Shown: piece by piece, positions 47,801-58,608 of the stretch
How positions within the stretch are numbered: position 1 is the first letter of the stretch
Layout of the letters: each line of letters starts with the position of its first letter
Assembly: GCA_001584585.1 (NCBI GenBank)
Contig: LSYV01000077.1
Coordinates: forward strand, 262,174-326,173
Direction: 5' to 3'
DNA: 64,000 nucleotides
Source of the DNA: Gonium pectorale
Taxonomy: Eukaryota > Chlorophyta > Chlorophyceae > Chlamydomonadales > Volvocaceae
The notes under the pieces: model-generated
Seen by the model: only the letters and a program-made list of their open reading frames with translations
What the model was told of the DNA's origin: nothing
Databases searched by the model: none
Translations under genes and position numbers: made by a program

Positions 47801-50800
47801 CGGGACAAAGCGAGCGCTAAGGCAACTAAGCGCTCCAGCCGCACCGGAGTGTCGGGAACAGGCGCCAACCAGTCCAGCACGAGCTTCAGTCGTCCCAGGC
47901 GTGATGCACCCGTAGGCATGGGGGGGTGCGCTCTGTGATCCACTCCAACACATGGCACGGTGCCCCCTTAGCATGCGCAAGGAACGTGGCAGCCACACAC
48001 TGCCTCCTAGCGGCAACCAACACCGTGGACGGGTGGGGGGTGGGCTCCGTGCGCTGCGCCTCGTATGGTTGCGGGGCAGAAGGGTTGCCAGGGGCTCCGC
48101 CCACCTTGGCGCCGTCCGGGGTCTCCTTGTGTCCGATGAGCGCGGCACCCAGCGCCTCCTGCCAGGGCGCAGCAACCGCAAGCGTAACACCGTCATGCAG
48201 CCGACATTACGAGGGGTTAAGCCGCTCCGCCAGCAGCAACTGCAATTCGCATGATGCTGCAATAGGACAGGTGCAGTGTAGTAGGCGACCGCACGCTGTA
48301 CTCCGCGCGCGGGCGCGAGACCCCAGAGCGTCGTGCTTTGGCGCGAGTCCGGCCGGGGCGCACGAGGCGCACGCAGGGCCGCTCCGGTCGAGCACTGTGC
48401 GGAGACCGCGGCCTGCCGTCGGGCGCCGTATCCGCATAGCACTCCACCGCAGCCCCCCTCTGCCTGTGCCTGTCAGCCCACCAGCGCGCTTTGCAGTGCA
48501 AGCTTTGTGCTTCACCCATGCAACAGCCAGCAAACAGAAGCGACTAGGCAAGCAGCCCCACCAGCGCGTACTCTCGCGCCGCCTGCACCGGGTCGCGTGC
48601 GCGTCCGCTGTCGCCGCCCGCCGATCGCGTGGACCGCCCCGCGCTGGCGGCCGCGGCCTTCCGCCGGTGCTGGAACTCCAGCCGGTAGATGTCCGCGGCG
48701 CACAGGGCCGTCTTGGCGGCGCTGGCCGCTGTGAGGCTGAAGGCCATGGCGGTGCGGGTGTCGCGGCTTGGGGTGCCCGGCGGCGGCTGCACGGTGGCGA
48801 GCAGGGTCCCCAGCGCGGGCTCGTCGTCGGGCCCGGGGCTGGCTCCCGGCGAGGAGGCCCCGGCGGCGCGGCCGCTGTCCTGGTCCTGGCCCTCGTCTCC
48901 GCCACCCGCAGTCCGTCGCCGCTTACGCGGCGGGGCAGGATGCGGGGTGCGGGTGGCCTCGGCGCCGACTCCTCCGTGGTCGCTGCCTGCGCCGATGCTG
49001 CGGCGCAGCAAGAAACCGGCGTGAGTGAAATGGCCCCGTCCAAAGCGCCAGTAGGGTGTTGCGGGGAGGCAGCACAGCCGCCAATGACGCAATGAGCCCT
49101 GTGCCGCCCTACCTGCTGAGCCCGAGCGATGTGAGCCGGAAGTTGGACGCGGGCTCCAGGTCCGCGATCGCGTCCCAGCAGGTGCTGTGCCGCCGCAACG
49201 CCGTGCCGGCCGGCGCCTGCGGCCGGCAGCGCTTGATGGTCCTGACAGGTGAGGTAGGGCGGCAGGAACAGCGGTACACGGTGGCTGCTCCTTGCGCACG
49301 GGTGAGTAGCAAGAGACTCAAGCCAAAAACGAATGTTCACTTGAAGAGAGTGGGAGCGTTCCCCTCCGTGCCCAGTTTCAAGACCGCTGCGCGTCTCGCT
49401 CTCCCGGTGAGTGAGCCGTGAGCAGGACTGTGCGCCACTGTGAGGAATGTACATCCGTCGCGGCGCCCATGGGGATGCGGGATCAGCCCCCAAGCCACCC
49501 GCACCGGCGTCGCGGCGGCACAGCAGCTACAGCGTCCCCGCCCGTGTCCATGCCCGCGGATGCACCTACGTGAGGTTGACGGTGGGGGCGTGCACGTGGG
49601 TGGGGCACGGCGGCTGCGGCAGGGGACAGCCGCAGCGCGCCGCGACCACGAAGATGCGCTGCCGGCCCTGGGCAAAGGGACATGGGGTCAGAGGGCCGGG
49701 CGGCAGTGGCAAGGGGTGAACGTCGCTGCCAGGGGCGCAACCGCGGGGCACAACCAGGCGACATGCCCCACCTCCCGCTGCAGCACGGCGCGGGCGCAAG
49801 GCGCGGACGAAGGCAGGCGCAAACGCCATCGGGTGACAACGCGCGCAGTCCCTCTGTAACCAGCTTGAGCATGAGCGCTCCCGTGCAGACCCCCCTGGTC
49901 CTCCAGCCGTTGCCGCCTGTACGTACCTCGGCGGCCCCCTGCGCCCCTGCGTTTGATGTGCGGAAGGGAGTCCAAATGTTGCGATTCACCAACACACCAC
50001 ATTGGGCAGTCCACAATGCGGTAGGGGAAAATGATGATGAGCGAATACAGAGTACAGAAGGAGGCACGTGTAACACTGCCGCGCGTAGCCAGCACCCACC
50101 AGTCCGTTCATTGTGCGCCTGCACAAACCCCTGAGCGCAGAGCGAGGCCCGTGCCCAATGTGCGGGGGTCCTGTCCCACTGGACCCGAGCCACCGGCAAC
50201 GAAGCCCGTGCTTGCTCACCACGCTCGCTCGCAGCCTCCTCATCACCTAGCGACATGCGCACCTCCCGCCCTTTTTGATTCCCTCGCAAAATCAACCTGA
50301 AGGGCCCCTCAACCCTCATAGACCGCGGCCCGCGTGCCAGCCACCTCACCCGCCGCCACATCCGCCACCTGGTGCTCGTAGCCTCCCATGGCCTCGAGCA
50401 GGCCCTGCGTGGTCCGCAGCCACGCAGCTAACTCCCGCTTGACCGCGCCGGTGACCTGAGGGTGAATTGGACCAGGCCATGTCACTCAGGCGCGCCGTAT
50501 TGGGGAGGGGGGCGCACCCGGCGGCCGCCCTAGCAGGATATGGTATGCGCGGATTGGGGTACTGCGCTACTCCCTGCCGAAAGCCCGCTGCTTCGCGGTG
50601 CGCCAAACCCAGCTCCTAGGCCCCAGCAGCGCGCCGGGCGGTGGCGTGCGATGAGGCACGCGGCGTGTGGCAGCCGTCTTGGGGCATCACCTCGCTGCGG
50701 CTCGGTGCCGCGCGCTGGGAACCCACATTTCCCGGCTTCTCCATCACCTTCCGATGCCCACCTGCTCAATCAGAACGTAGGGCGGCCTGAGGAACTTTAC

Positions 50801-53800
50801 GATTTCCAGAATCGGCGCCACCAGGTGGTTTGTGGGGTCGGCCATTACGTCCGAGGTCGGAGCGTAGACGTTCAAACCGGAAAACTGCAAAGGCGCACGG
50901 CGGGCGACAAGTGACCATGGCGGTCGGTCGGTCGGTCGGTCGGTCGGTCGGGCGGGATGGCGATTCGATAGGGCGCAACAGGATTTTTAACAGGACGGGA
51001 GGCCGCGGCCAGTCGTGCTACATAATCGTGTGATTGCTGTATCGGGTGGGGCCCCCAGCCGGAGACGCGCGCCGCGCCGGGACTTGCGCCGGGAGGCGTT
51101 GCTGCAGGCAGGATGGGCCCGCCGGAAGGCATGTCGAATGCGCCACGGCACGCCGCGCGTATGCTACTACTTGTAGTACGCTACGGGTGCTACGCTGCGG
51201 ATGCGCTACGCATACGCTGTGCACATGGAACATAATTCGCTGCTGCCGCAGTCCAGGTGCACCGCAGGTCCGCAGCGGCCGCGCACGGGCCCAGGCAGAC
51301 AGCATGCCGCACACGCGTATCGTACAAGCATGCCGTACACGCGTATCGTACAAGCATGCCGTACATGCACGCGGCTCAAATCAAGGGCAGGCGTGGCTCG
51401 CTCTCACACACGCGGAGCCCAGCCAGCAGGAGGCAGGTCGCCCTCACATACACGCACACGGAGCCCCAGCGTTAAGTACTTAAGAGGGTCACTGGGTCGG
51501 GCTCAAGGGCTGCCGGCTTGGTTGCTTTGTCGCCTATATAACTGTTTTGTCGTAGAACTGTTTTGAGCGTACCGTAACGCATACATAATACACACACATG
51601 GAGGGTCCATCGACAACGACACCATCAACGACACCATCATTTTTGCGCTTACGCTTGTCGTATGCGTTTTCCTTTTAAACACGGAGGGTCCATGGGCTGC
51701 CGGCTTGACAGCAGCAGCAGCCGCTCACGACTCACGTGCTTGCACGACGGAGTCCCAACCACGGCGAAAACGTCTCCAGGCCGCGGGATGAGGCCTTCCG
51801 CCTGCGAACAGGCGCCACAGAGGGCAGCGATGCGTCGGGATCCCAGGCACACCGTACCGGGCAAGGCTGAAACGCCCACAGCCGCGGCTGCTTGCCGCCG
51901 CGCCTGCGCCGCAGGCGACCCGCACTCCCGTAAGCAGCTGGCGACCATCACCTTGCTGACCCAACACACACCGCGGCACAGCAGAGCGGCGGCGCCGGCC
52001 CGCGGCCGCAGCCATTGGCTCCCAGGCGCCGCGCCGCAGGCCCCTAGCCCGCCCACAAGCGCCTGACCGGACGCTGGATCACAGCTACCGGAGGCGAGAG
52101 AAGGGCGAGGCGTGAGGGGTCACGTGCCGCCAGGCCGCCAGCGCAAGAGGTCCGCGCAGAGGTCATCGCTATCTCGCTCGGCCGTGTCAGCCGCCCGCCT
52201 GCCACCCGCCTGGCTCCTCTGCCTGGCACCCCCACCTGGCATCTGGCGGCGAAGTCCCGCAGCAGCCGCACGTGCGCCGGGTGCGCCCCGGGGCCCTCCA
52301 GCAGGGCAGCCACGGGGAGCCACAGGAAGCCGGCCACGTCGTCGTCGGCTCGCCACGGCTCCGCCAGCGCCTCCCAGGCCGCGTCGTCCGCACCCTCTCG
52401 CCTGCGACCAGGACCGCACCACGCGACACCCGTGTACACGCGCGTCAAAGCGCTGCACGCAACCGTAGCCGTCAGCGCAGTCGTGTGCGGCTGCTGCCGG
52501 ATTCGACGGGCTGAGACGGGGCAGCGGTCATGGCGAGTCGCGGCATTGGCTCCGCGTCCGCCCCATCCCAACCCATGCCATCCCATCCCATCCCACCCCA
52601 CGCACAAACGTACCGCGACACCAGCACCGCCAGCCAGCAGTTGGTCGGGTCCAGGCTCGTCGTCAGCTGCTGATCCTTGTCCAGGCCGACCGTGTGCACC
52701 AGCCGCATGGCAACGATGTCGTCGAGGACGCCACCGCCAGCCCTGCCGCACTCGCGATCTCCGCTACCGCTGCCGCTGCCGCTGCTGCCGCCGCTGCCAG
52801 CGCGCCCTGCGCGACTGCGAACTGCGCCGCCGCCTGCGCTGACAGCGCCCTGGCCGTCGCCACCGCCGTTGCCGCTCGAGTCAGGCGGGCCACAGCCGAA
52901 CCGCCGGTGGTGCGTCGCTGGGGGCAGCTCCAGCCAGTCGCACAGCAAGCAGTACCTGCGGGTGTGAGACACGAGCGCGAGCAGCGCGGAGAGCTTACGA
53001 GTGTGGGTACCAGAGCCCAAAAAACATCCAACGAGGGAACACGAAAGACTCTGCGCATCGGACCAGAGAGGCGTCCGACGCGCACTGCCCGGCAATGCAC
53101 AGAAGCTTATGCTACCGGACCGGACATTCTCTGTTCGACCCGGACATCTGTTCGACCCGGACAATCTGATGATACTGTATGTGTTGAAAAGGAACAACGC
53201 ATACGACGTGTGTTGCCCTCCATGCGTTTCCCGATTCCTGAGTCCTGACCCGGGATCTCCTCGTCCACAGGGCCCCCACCTCCGCACGAGCTCGAGGGAC
53301 TCGTCGACCCCGCTCTGAAGAACCACCGCGCCGCGGGCGGCGTTGGCCAGGAAGCTGAAGCACGCGTCGGGCTTAATGTCGACCCCCATGGAGTCCACAA
53401 GCTCCAGATCCGGATCCGGCTGCCAGGTGTCGCAGCCCGCGGATCCTGCCCCGGGCAGCGTCCCCGGATCCACCCCGAACGCCGCCGCGGCCTTCCGCTT
53501 GCGCCCGCTGCCAGGCCCTTGCGCTGCCGCCGCCACCCCTGCCGCCGCCGCCGCCCCTGCCGCCTGCCCGCGGTCCCTCCGCAGCGCGCTAATGAGCCAC
53601 TTGGCCAACATGGATCCGCCGCCTCCGCAGCAGAGGTGCAGCACGCGAGCTCCCCGCCTGCCGGCTCCATAGTAGCGCAAGGAGGGGACGTCCGCGCGTT
53701 CTCCCGCAAAGGGCGGCGGCACGGCGCCACACGCAGTGAGGAACGGCACCACCCGCGCCTCGCCCCTCAAGCCCTGCCGCCCGCCCGCCGCGGTGGGCTC

Positions 53801-56800
53801 AGCGCCGCCGTCGGCCTTGAAGCCGCCACCGCTGCTGCCGCCTACTCTATGCCCCTGCGCCGCCGCCGCGGCCGCAGCCTGGTCATCAACGGCGCAGCCA
53901 GCGGCGGCCGCAGCCTGATTGCGGGTGGCGCAGCCAGCCGCCGCACCAGGATGCGTGACGTCACTCGGGGCGGGGCAGGGGACGCCGATCGAGCCAGACA
54001 GTGACCCCGCCAGGTGCGCGCCAGGGGCGTTGTCTCCGGGGCTCTCGTGCCCCGGTCCGTCTTCGACCTCCGAGTCGTCAATCACGATGGGCTCTGAGCT
54101 GCTGCCAGGGCTCGGGCTTGGCAGCAAGTCGGCGAGCCGCTGTACCGGGCACCTCAGCTCTGGCGGCAACGCGCGCGTCACCCTCGGCTCGGCACGGTGC
54201 TGATCAGGCACCGGCGGGTCCGGCGCGGGGACGTAGCTCGTGGACCCGGGGCCCCGCAACGCACCGCATCGCGCCGTGGCGCCAGCGCGCACACCTGCAC
54301 GGCCAGAGGCGCCAGGCGATGCGGTGCCTCTTTCCGCGCCGGCGGCGGCAGCGGCAGCTGGTCCGCCCAGGCCGCTGCGCGAGCGTGTGGCGGCGTGGGA
54401 GGAGGTGCGGCGGGGCTCGGAGGGGCCAGCACCGCCGGCGTCCACGAGGGAGGGCGTTGCGGGTGCGCTCACAGCGTCGGCCTTGAAGAGCTGCTCCCGC
54501 CGGATGAAGCGGTAGGCCTGTCGGGCAAGGCGGCAGGGTGCACCAGTCAAGCGTTGCGGAAAGCCGTGGGCACGGGGCCGCCACAGCCTGGAAGCATGTG
54601 CTTAAGCGCCGTGACGGGCCAGTGACAGCATGGGGCACGACCCAGCAGGGGCAGTCTCTGGGCGCCCGGACAGAAATGATAGCCGCGTCAGCAGCTACGG
54701 TATGGTCCAGCGAACTGCCAACCCACGGGCAGGGGAGCGCAGGACCGGCTCGCCGGCGGCGTGGGACTTGAAGCACCCCACCTTGAAGTCCTCTGCGAAG
54801 CTCTTGCCGCAGTAGAACACGTCCTTCTCCACCGGGGGCACTGCCGCCAGCGGCGCCAGCCAGTGCACCTCGACACGCCTGGACCGCATGCAGAGGCCCC
54901 GGGGCGAGAGGCAACGAGGAACTGTCGCGCCAACAGTGTGCGGCAGTGCGTCGGGTGACGCTGCTCCGGTACGTCCCCCGCATCCGCGGCTGCTTACCAC
55001 GCTATCGGCGCCAGACCTGCCATCTCCAAAGGGCCGGCGAAGCACCCCGTTGGAGATAGTAGGGCTGGCGCCGACTCTGGGGGCTGGCCCAATGTTCGCC
55101 GACCCGGCCCTTCCACACGCGACTTGACGTTCGACGTAAGGCCACCCCTCAGGCGGGCGCGTGATTGGGACCATCTGAACTGGCGCACCACAGCTGGTGC
55201 GGCCCACGAGTGGCGCCGTACGAGAACAAGGAGAGGATGGCGCCTCAACCACAAACCCCCGCACCGCGCCGCTCCGCACCGCACCGGATGAGGTTGTTGT
55301 ACCCAAGCCGCCCGTAGCGGTCCTTGTCCGGTCCGTCCTCCGCCAGCCACAACAAGTTGGGCGGTAGGTCCACACCGTCGGGCAGCCTGCGCACAAACTC
55401 GCGCGTGTCGCCGGGCACTGCGTCCCTGCACACAGAGCGGTGGGCGAGGGAGCGGTGGCGTGAGGGAGTGGCGGTTAAGTAGATGGCAAGCGGTACCGGA
55501 AGGACAGGCAGGGCANNNNNNNNNNNNNNNNNNNNNNNNNNNNNNNNNNNNNNNNNNNNNNNNNNNNNNNNNNNNNNNNNNNNNNNNNNNNNNNNNNNNN
55601 NNNNNNNNNNNNNNNNNNNNNNNNNNNNNNNNNNNNNNNNNNNNNNNNNNNNNNNNNNNNNNNNNNNNNNNNNNNNNNNNNNNNNNNNNNNNNNNNNNNN
55701 NNNNNNNNNNNNNNNNNNNNNNNNNNNNNNNNNNNNNNNNNNNNNNNNNNNNNNNNNNNNNNNNNNNNNNNNNNNNNNNNNNNNNNNNNNNNNNNNNNNN
55801 NNNNNNNNNNNNNNNNNNNNNNNNNNNNGGCCAGGCGGCCAGGCAGGCAGGCAGGCAGGCGGCCAGGTAGGCAGGCAGGCGGCCAGGCAGGCAGGCAGGC
55901 AGGCAGGCAGGCGGCCAGGCAGGCAGGCAGGCAGGCAGGCAGGCGGCCAGGCGGCCAGGCAGGCGGCCAGGCAGGCGGCCAGGCAGGCGCGCACCGGGTG
56001 GGTTGACGCAGATGCGTGAGCGCGATGGAGGTGTCCCACACAGTCAGCAGCCAGTCGTACTCGAGCTCCACGTTGTCGTGCAGCCAGTTGCACCGGTCCT
56101 TCTGGGTCATCCTCTTCCAGTTCTGAGAAGCAAAGCCACGAGGGCAAAAGTACCAAGGTGTTATGCAAGTGGGTAGCGTCTGCTGATCACACTCAACACT
56201 ATGCGGCGTGTATGCGAAAAGGGCTCAGCGGGACAGCGTGTCTGGGGCGTGATTGGGGCCGCAGGTACGCCTGCCGGTGCGGCTGTGCTTGCTGGCCGGG
56301 CAGAGAGCGGCCCACGATCACGCGCAGCAATGGGAAGAGTGCTGCAGCGCGTGGATGCAAACCGGAGCAGGTGCTCTGATGCAATGCTGAAACGGAGAGC
56401 CGCATCTTGCCTCACCTTCGGCGGATAACCGGTTTTCTCCTGGATCCCGGTAATCTGCGAACCGCCAGTGGAAGAAAATCGTCATGACGGTATTGGAGAT
56501 ATGATGACGGTGCGGAAGGTGATTCCTCTAATTACATGTTATAGCATGCCTGTAACGCGCGTGCGTCGCTCAAATCCCAACTACATACCTACATGTGTGC
56601 CTGCAGTCGCGTTGAGCCCCCTGGCGGGGTGCCTTTCCCACCATTTGCGCCACCGCAGCCACCTCCCACCACCCTGGACATGCACCTTGATTACAGCTGT
56701 GGGGAACGACTCCGTCTTCTCGTCCATCGCCACGAGGAAAAAGCAGCCCACCTTCATGTCATCCTGCATCAGTGTAAGAGCATGTCCACAGTGGCACGCT

Positions 56801-57007
56801 AGCCATGTGGTGTCCGTTCGGGTCACACAAGCCGGCGCGGAGTGCACGTACATAGCCAAGTTTCTCATCCCATTCGGGCTTCCTCACAGCGCTCCACTTC
56901 TCGTCACTGTGCCAGGTGGGCGAGCCACCGCAGCTGGACGCCGACGGCACGTCCCCCTCATCTTTGCAAGGCGCATTGCGGCGCGCCACCTGCTTGATGC
57001 GGGTCAT
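44867..57007 (-). CDS. Chromomethylase-like DNA methyltransferase B, diverged catalytic motifs
   Basis: Tandem paralogue of A. Exons: 57007-56852, 56763-56686, 56454-56416, 56122-55995, 55425-55285, 54878-54782, 54517-53280, 52955-52614, 52401-52236, 51801-51736, 50884-50762, 50455-50350, 49946-49927, 49667-49570, 49241-49113, 48997-48562, 47792-47700, 47490-47006, 46328-46169, 45733-44867. The total is 1,655 codons in phase. BAH-like exons include KVGCFFLVAMDEKT and VFYCGKSFAEDFK. Motif I reads HLCCGGGG (about 506). The chromodomain-like part (DIVAMRLVH, then LAVLVSR) lacks the cage Trp. Motif IV is VGTPSCKHFSGLN: the Cys is kept but PC is SC. Motif VI is VLIEQ. The microexon gives GAAE where A has GAPQ, then GRQRIFVVAA. 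Motif IX is NRELLRKH and motif X is not found. A SUMO-interaction-like IVIDDSEVED lies near residue 358. Possible pseudoenzyme. The GGGTGA at 44867 could be a donor instead of a stop. Confidence 0.85.
49927..49946 (-). other. 20-nt microexon of methyltransferase B
   Basis: Bounded by AAACGCAG and GTACGT on the minus strand. It has the same length and phase as the microexon in A and occupies the same place between the motif VI and motif VIII exons. It encodes AQGAAE after the split Gly codon, so the family Pro-Gln is replaced by Ala-Glu. Confidence 0.75.
50921..50951 (+). repeat. CGGT microsatellite
   Basis: About seven and a half CGGT units in the methyltransferase B intron just upstream of exon 50884-50762, ending in a G-rich variant. 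Confidence 0.9.
51302..51366 (+). repeat. 27-bp tandem repeat, about 2.4 units
   Basis: Unit contains CACGCGTATCGTACAAGCAT followed by GCCGTA. It lies in the methyltransferase B intron between exons 51801-51736 and 50884-50762. Confidence 0.8.
51509..51593 (+). repeat. Dispersed repeat, copy 2
   Basis: Related to 28328-28393 (see copy 1). Located in a methyltransferase B intron and followed within a few bases by the left duplication of short element copy 4. Confidence 0.55.
51611..51682 (+). mobile_element. Short repeat element, copy 4, with 11-bp flanking duplication
   Basis: A 72-bp insert in a methyltransferase B intron flanked by the direct repeat GGAGGGTCCAT (51600-51610 and 51683-51693). 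It contains two ACGACACCATCA words, then TTTGCGCTTACGCTTGTCGT and CCTTTTAA near the 3' end, matching copies 1 and 2. Confidence 0.65.
55516..55828. other. Assembly gap (313 N)
   Basis: Lies in the methyltransferase B intron between exons 56122-55995 and 55425-55285, at the edge of a minisatellite that probably caused it. The specific length suggests an estimated gap size. Confidence 0.99.
55829..55988 (+). repeat. GGCAGGCAGGCC-type minisatellite
   Basis: Tandem GGCA tetramers punctuated by GGCC, in a methyltransferase B intron. The unit is too short and too variable to be a CRISPR repeat. Apparent Cys/Leu/Pro-rich ORFs through it are artefacts. Confidence 0.9.
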
Positions 57008-57779
57008 CGCCCTGCTGCTTCGGCCCTGCGTCACCCCTCGGCTCGTCCGCGGGAAACGGTTGCCGAACTTCCCGCAGAAGCTGATCCACGGAAGATGCAC
57101 GCTCGTAAATCCATTTATACCATATATGTATGAATCCTAAGCAGCGCCCTTAAGGTACTAGGACTACTAGCCGAACGCGAACAGCATCGGCGGACGGCGC
57201 TTTCTGAATTCGCTGCATACATGTCAAGTTTCATTAAACATGTTGAATGACTACACTGGTTAGCTTAATGCAAATGTAGGTGTGCGTGCCCCGCTGTGTG
57301 TGTGCCATGCTGTGCGTGCGATGTGGTACGAGGTGCCGTGCCAGTGTGTTCCTCACACCTCAGCGTACCTCCTGGCTTCGGGCTGCCAACATGCACAAAG
57401 AGCGTTGCCTCACGTTGAGGAAGTTACGGCACGCTCCATCATCCATCCCTGCGTCATGCAGCATCGGATGGTACCAAAAAAGAGAAACCTGCACAGAAAC
57501 CTGTATACCAATCAGCCCGTGAACGATAATTTCTCACGTTCTGTGATGGCATCTGTCTGCGATGCTTCCTTCACCCACCTGTAACTGTACGGTTTCCCGT
57601 GTCTTGTAAACAGGATCTGCCCTGCTGACTGCGTCCATCCTTGTTCACACACACTGAACACGTCTTGCTACCTGTCACCATGCCTCCTGTAAATGCCTCA
57701 ATCTTGCAGCCCACTGAAGGTCACTGTCTGAGCCGTGGTCTGAGCCTGCGGAAAAAAGAGCAATCTGCAGAGAAAGATG

Positions 57780-57831
57780 GATTGCCCCTACGGTCATACA
57801 CGCCCGAAGGCGCGACGTTTCCATTAGGGCG
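57780..57831 (+). repeat. Dispersed 54-bp segment, copy 2
   Basis: Counterpart of 21781-21834. In the ATG-containing frame beginning at 57641 it encodes GLPLRSYTPEGATFPLGR. Confidence 0.6.
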
Positions 57832-58152
57832 GGCGGGTACAGAGCAAGACATGTGACGTTCGTCCCGGAAGGTCCGCGGCTTAAGGGACGTCTATATACA
57901 TAGAAGCGCCAAGGCACGTCAGCAGTCCGTGCGGTAGGTGCAGTGCTAACTACGCACAAAAAGATAACCAGAAACGGGGAACAACCCTACGCAACAACCC
58001 TGACAGCGACGGCGCATGTTCGTACAGCGACGCCTTGCCATGCATTCGTACTCACATCGGGCAAATCAAGGGCCATCATCAACTGAATGTACAGGAAACC
58101 CGCGGCTTGGTCCTACACGGTTCCCGAAGTGAACACTGTCAGTCCACGTCTG

Positions 58153-58157
58153 TTACA
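58153..58157 (-). promoter_or_regulatory. Candidate TGTAA polyadenylation signal (EF-hand gene)
   Basis: TGTAA on the minus strand about 450 nt after the stop at 58609. Confidence 0.4.
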
Positions 58158-58608
58158 CACACGTATTGTTTTGTTACTGACGCCGGCCGAAAGAAGTTCG
58201 TGGCTCTGCACGTCCTTAAGGAGGGCTTGGCGGAGCAGCCTGCCACTCGTATTGACTGCAGATGGCTTGCGGAGGGATGACACGGTTCGTTTGCCGCAGG
58301 CAGCTTCAGCCACATGCAGCCGCCGACAACAGCCTGGGTGCCGGTACCATCGTATATGAGATCACCGCATCAGCTAGTATGCACGTGCTGGTCTGCCCCT
58401 AAAGCACCCAAAAGTTCGAAGCAGCCTACTCAGCTGCAGGTTAAAACTAGTGCAACCCCTCTTAATCCCTCCAGCTCCCACTCATGGCCCCGCCTCCCAA
58501 GCCCGCCGAGTTCGCGAATCGCCGCGCCGTTGCTCACAGCCCACGTCATGCCCCACAGGGGCGCCCTTCCCAGGGCATATATTGCCGTCCGCACACCCAG
58601 CCTCCCCC

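Larger units (their letters stand above)
57008..58608. other. Region upstream of methyltransferase B and 3' UTR of the EF-hand gene
   Basis: No additional gene supported. Contains the candidate TGTAA of the EF-hand gene (58157-58153), a dispersed segment at 57780-57831, and the presumed promoter of B. Frames at 57280-57590 lack splice sites or motifs. Confidence 0.5.

Noticed and set aside
44867..48997. A separate gene between the two methyltransferases
   Set aside because: These exons first looked unrelated, but their order, phases and sequence blocks match the C-terminal half of methyltransferase A, so they belong to B.
36292..52401. Exons 36457-36292 and 52401-52236 as one-to-one counterparts because both are 166 nt
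   Set aside because: Sequence alignment puts motif IV of B in the next exon (51801-51736), so B has an extra intron and the equal lengths look coincidental.
55829..55988. CRISPR-like array
   Set aside because: The units are 4-12 bp GGCA/GGCC permutations without unique spacers, in a eukaryotic intron; it is a minisatellite.
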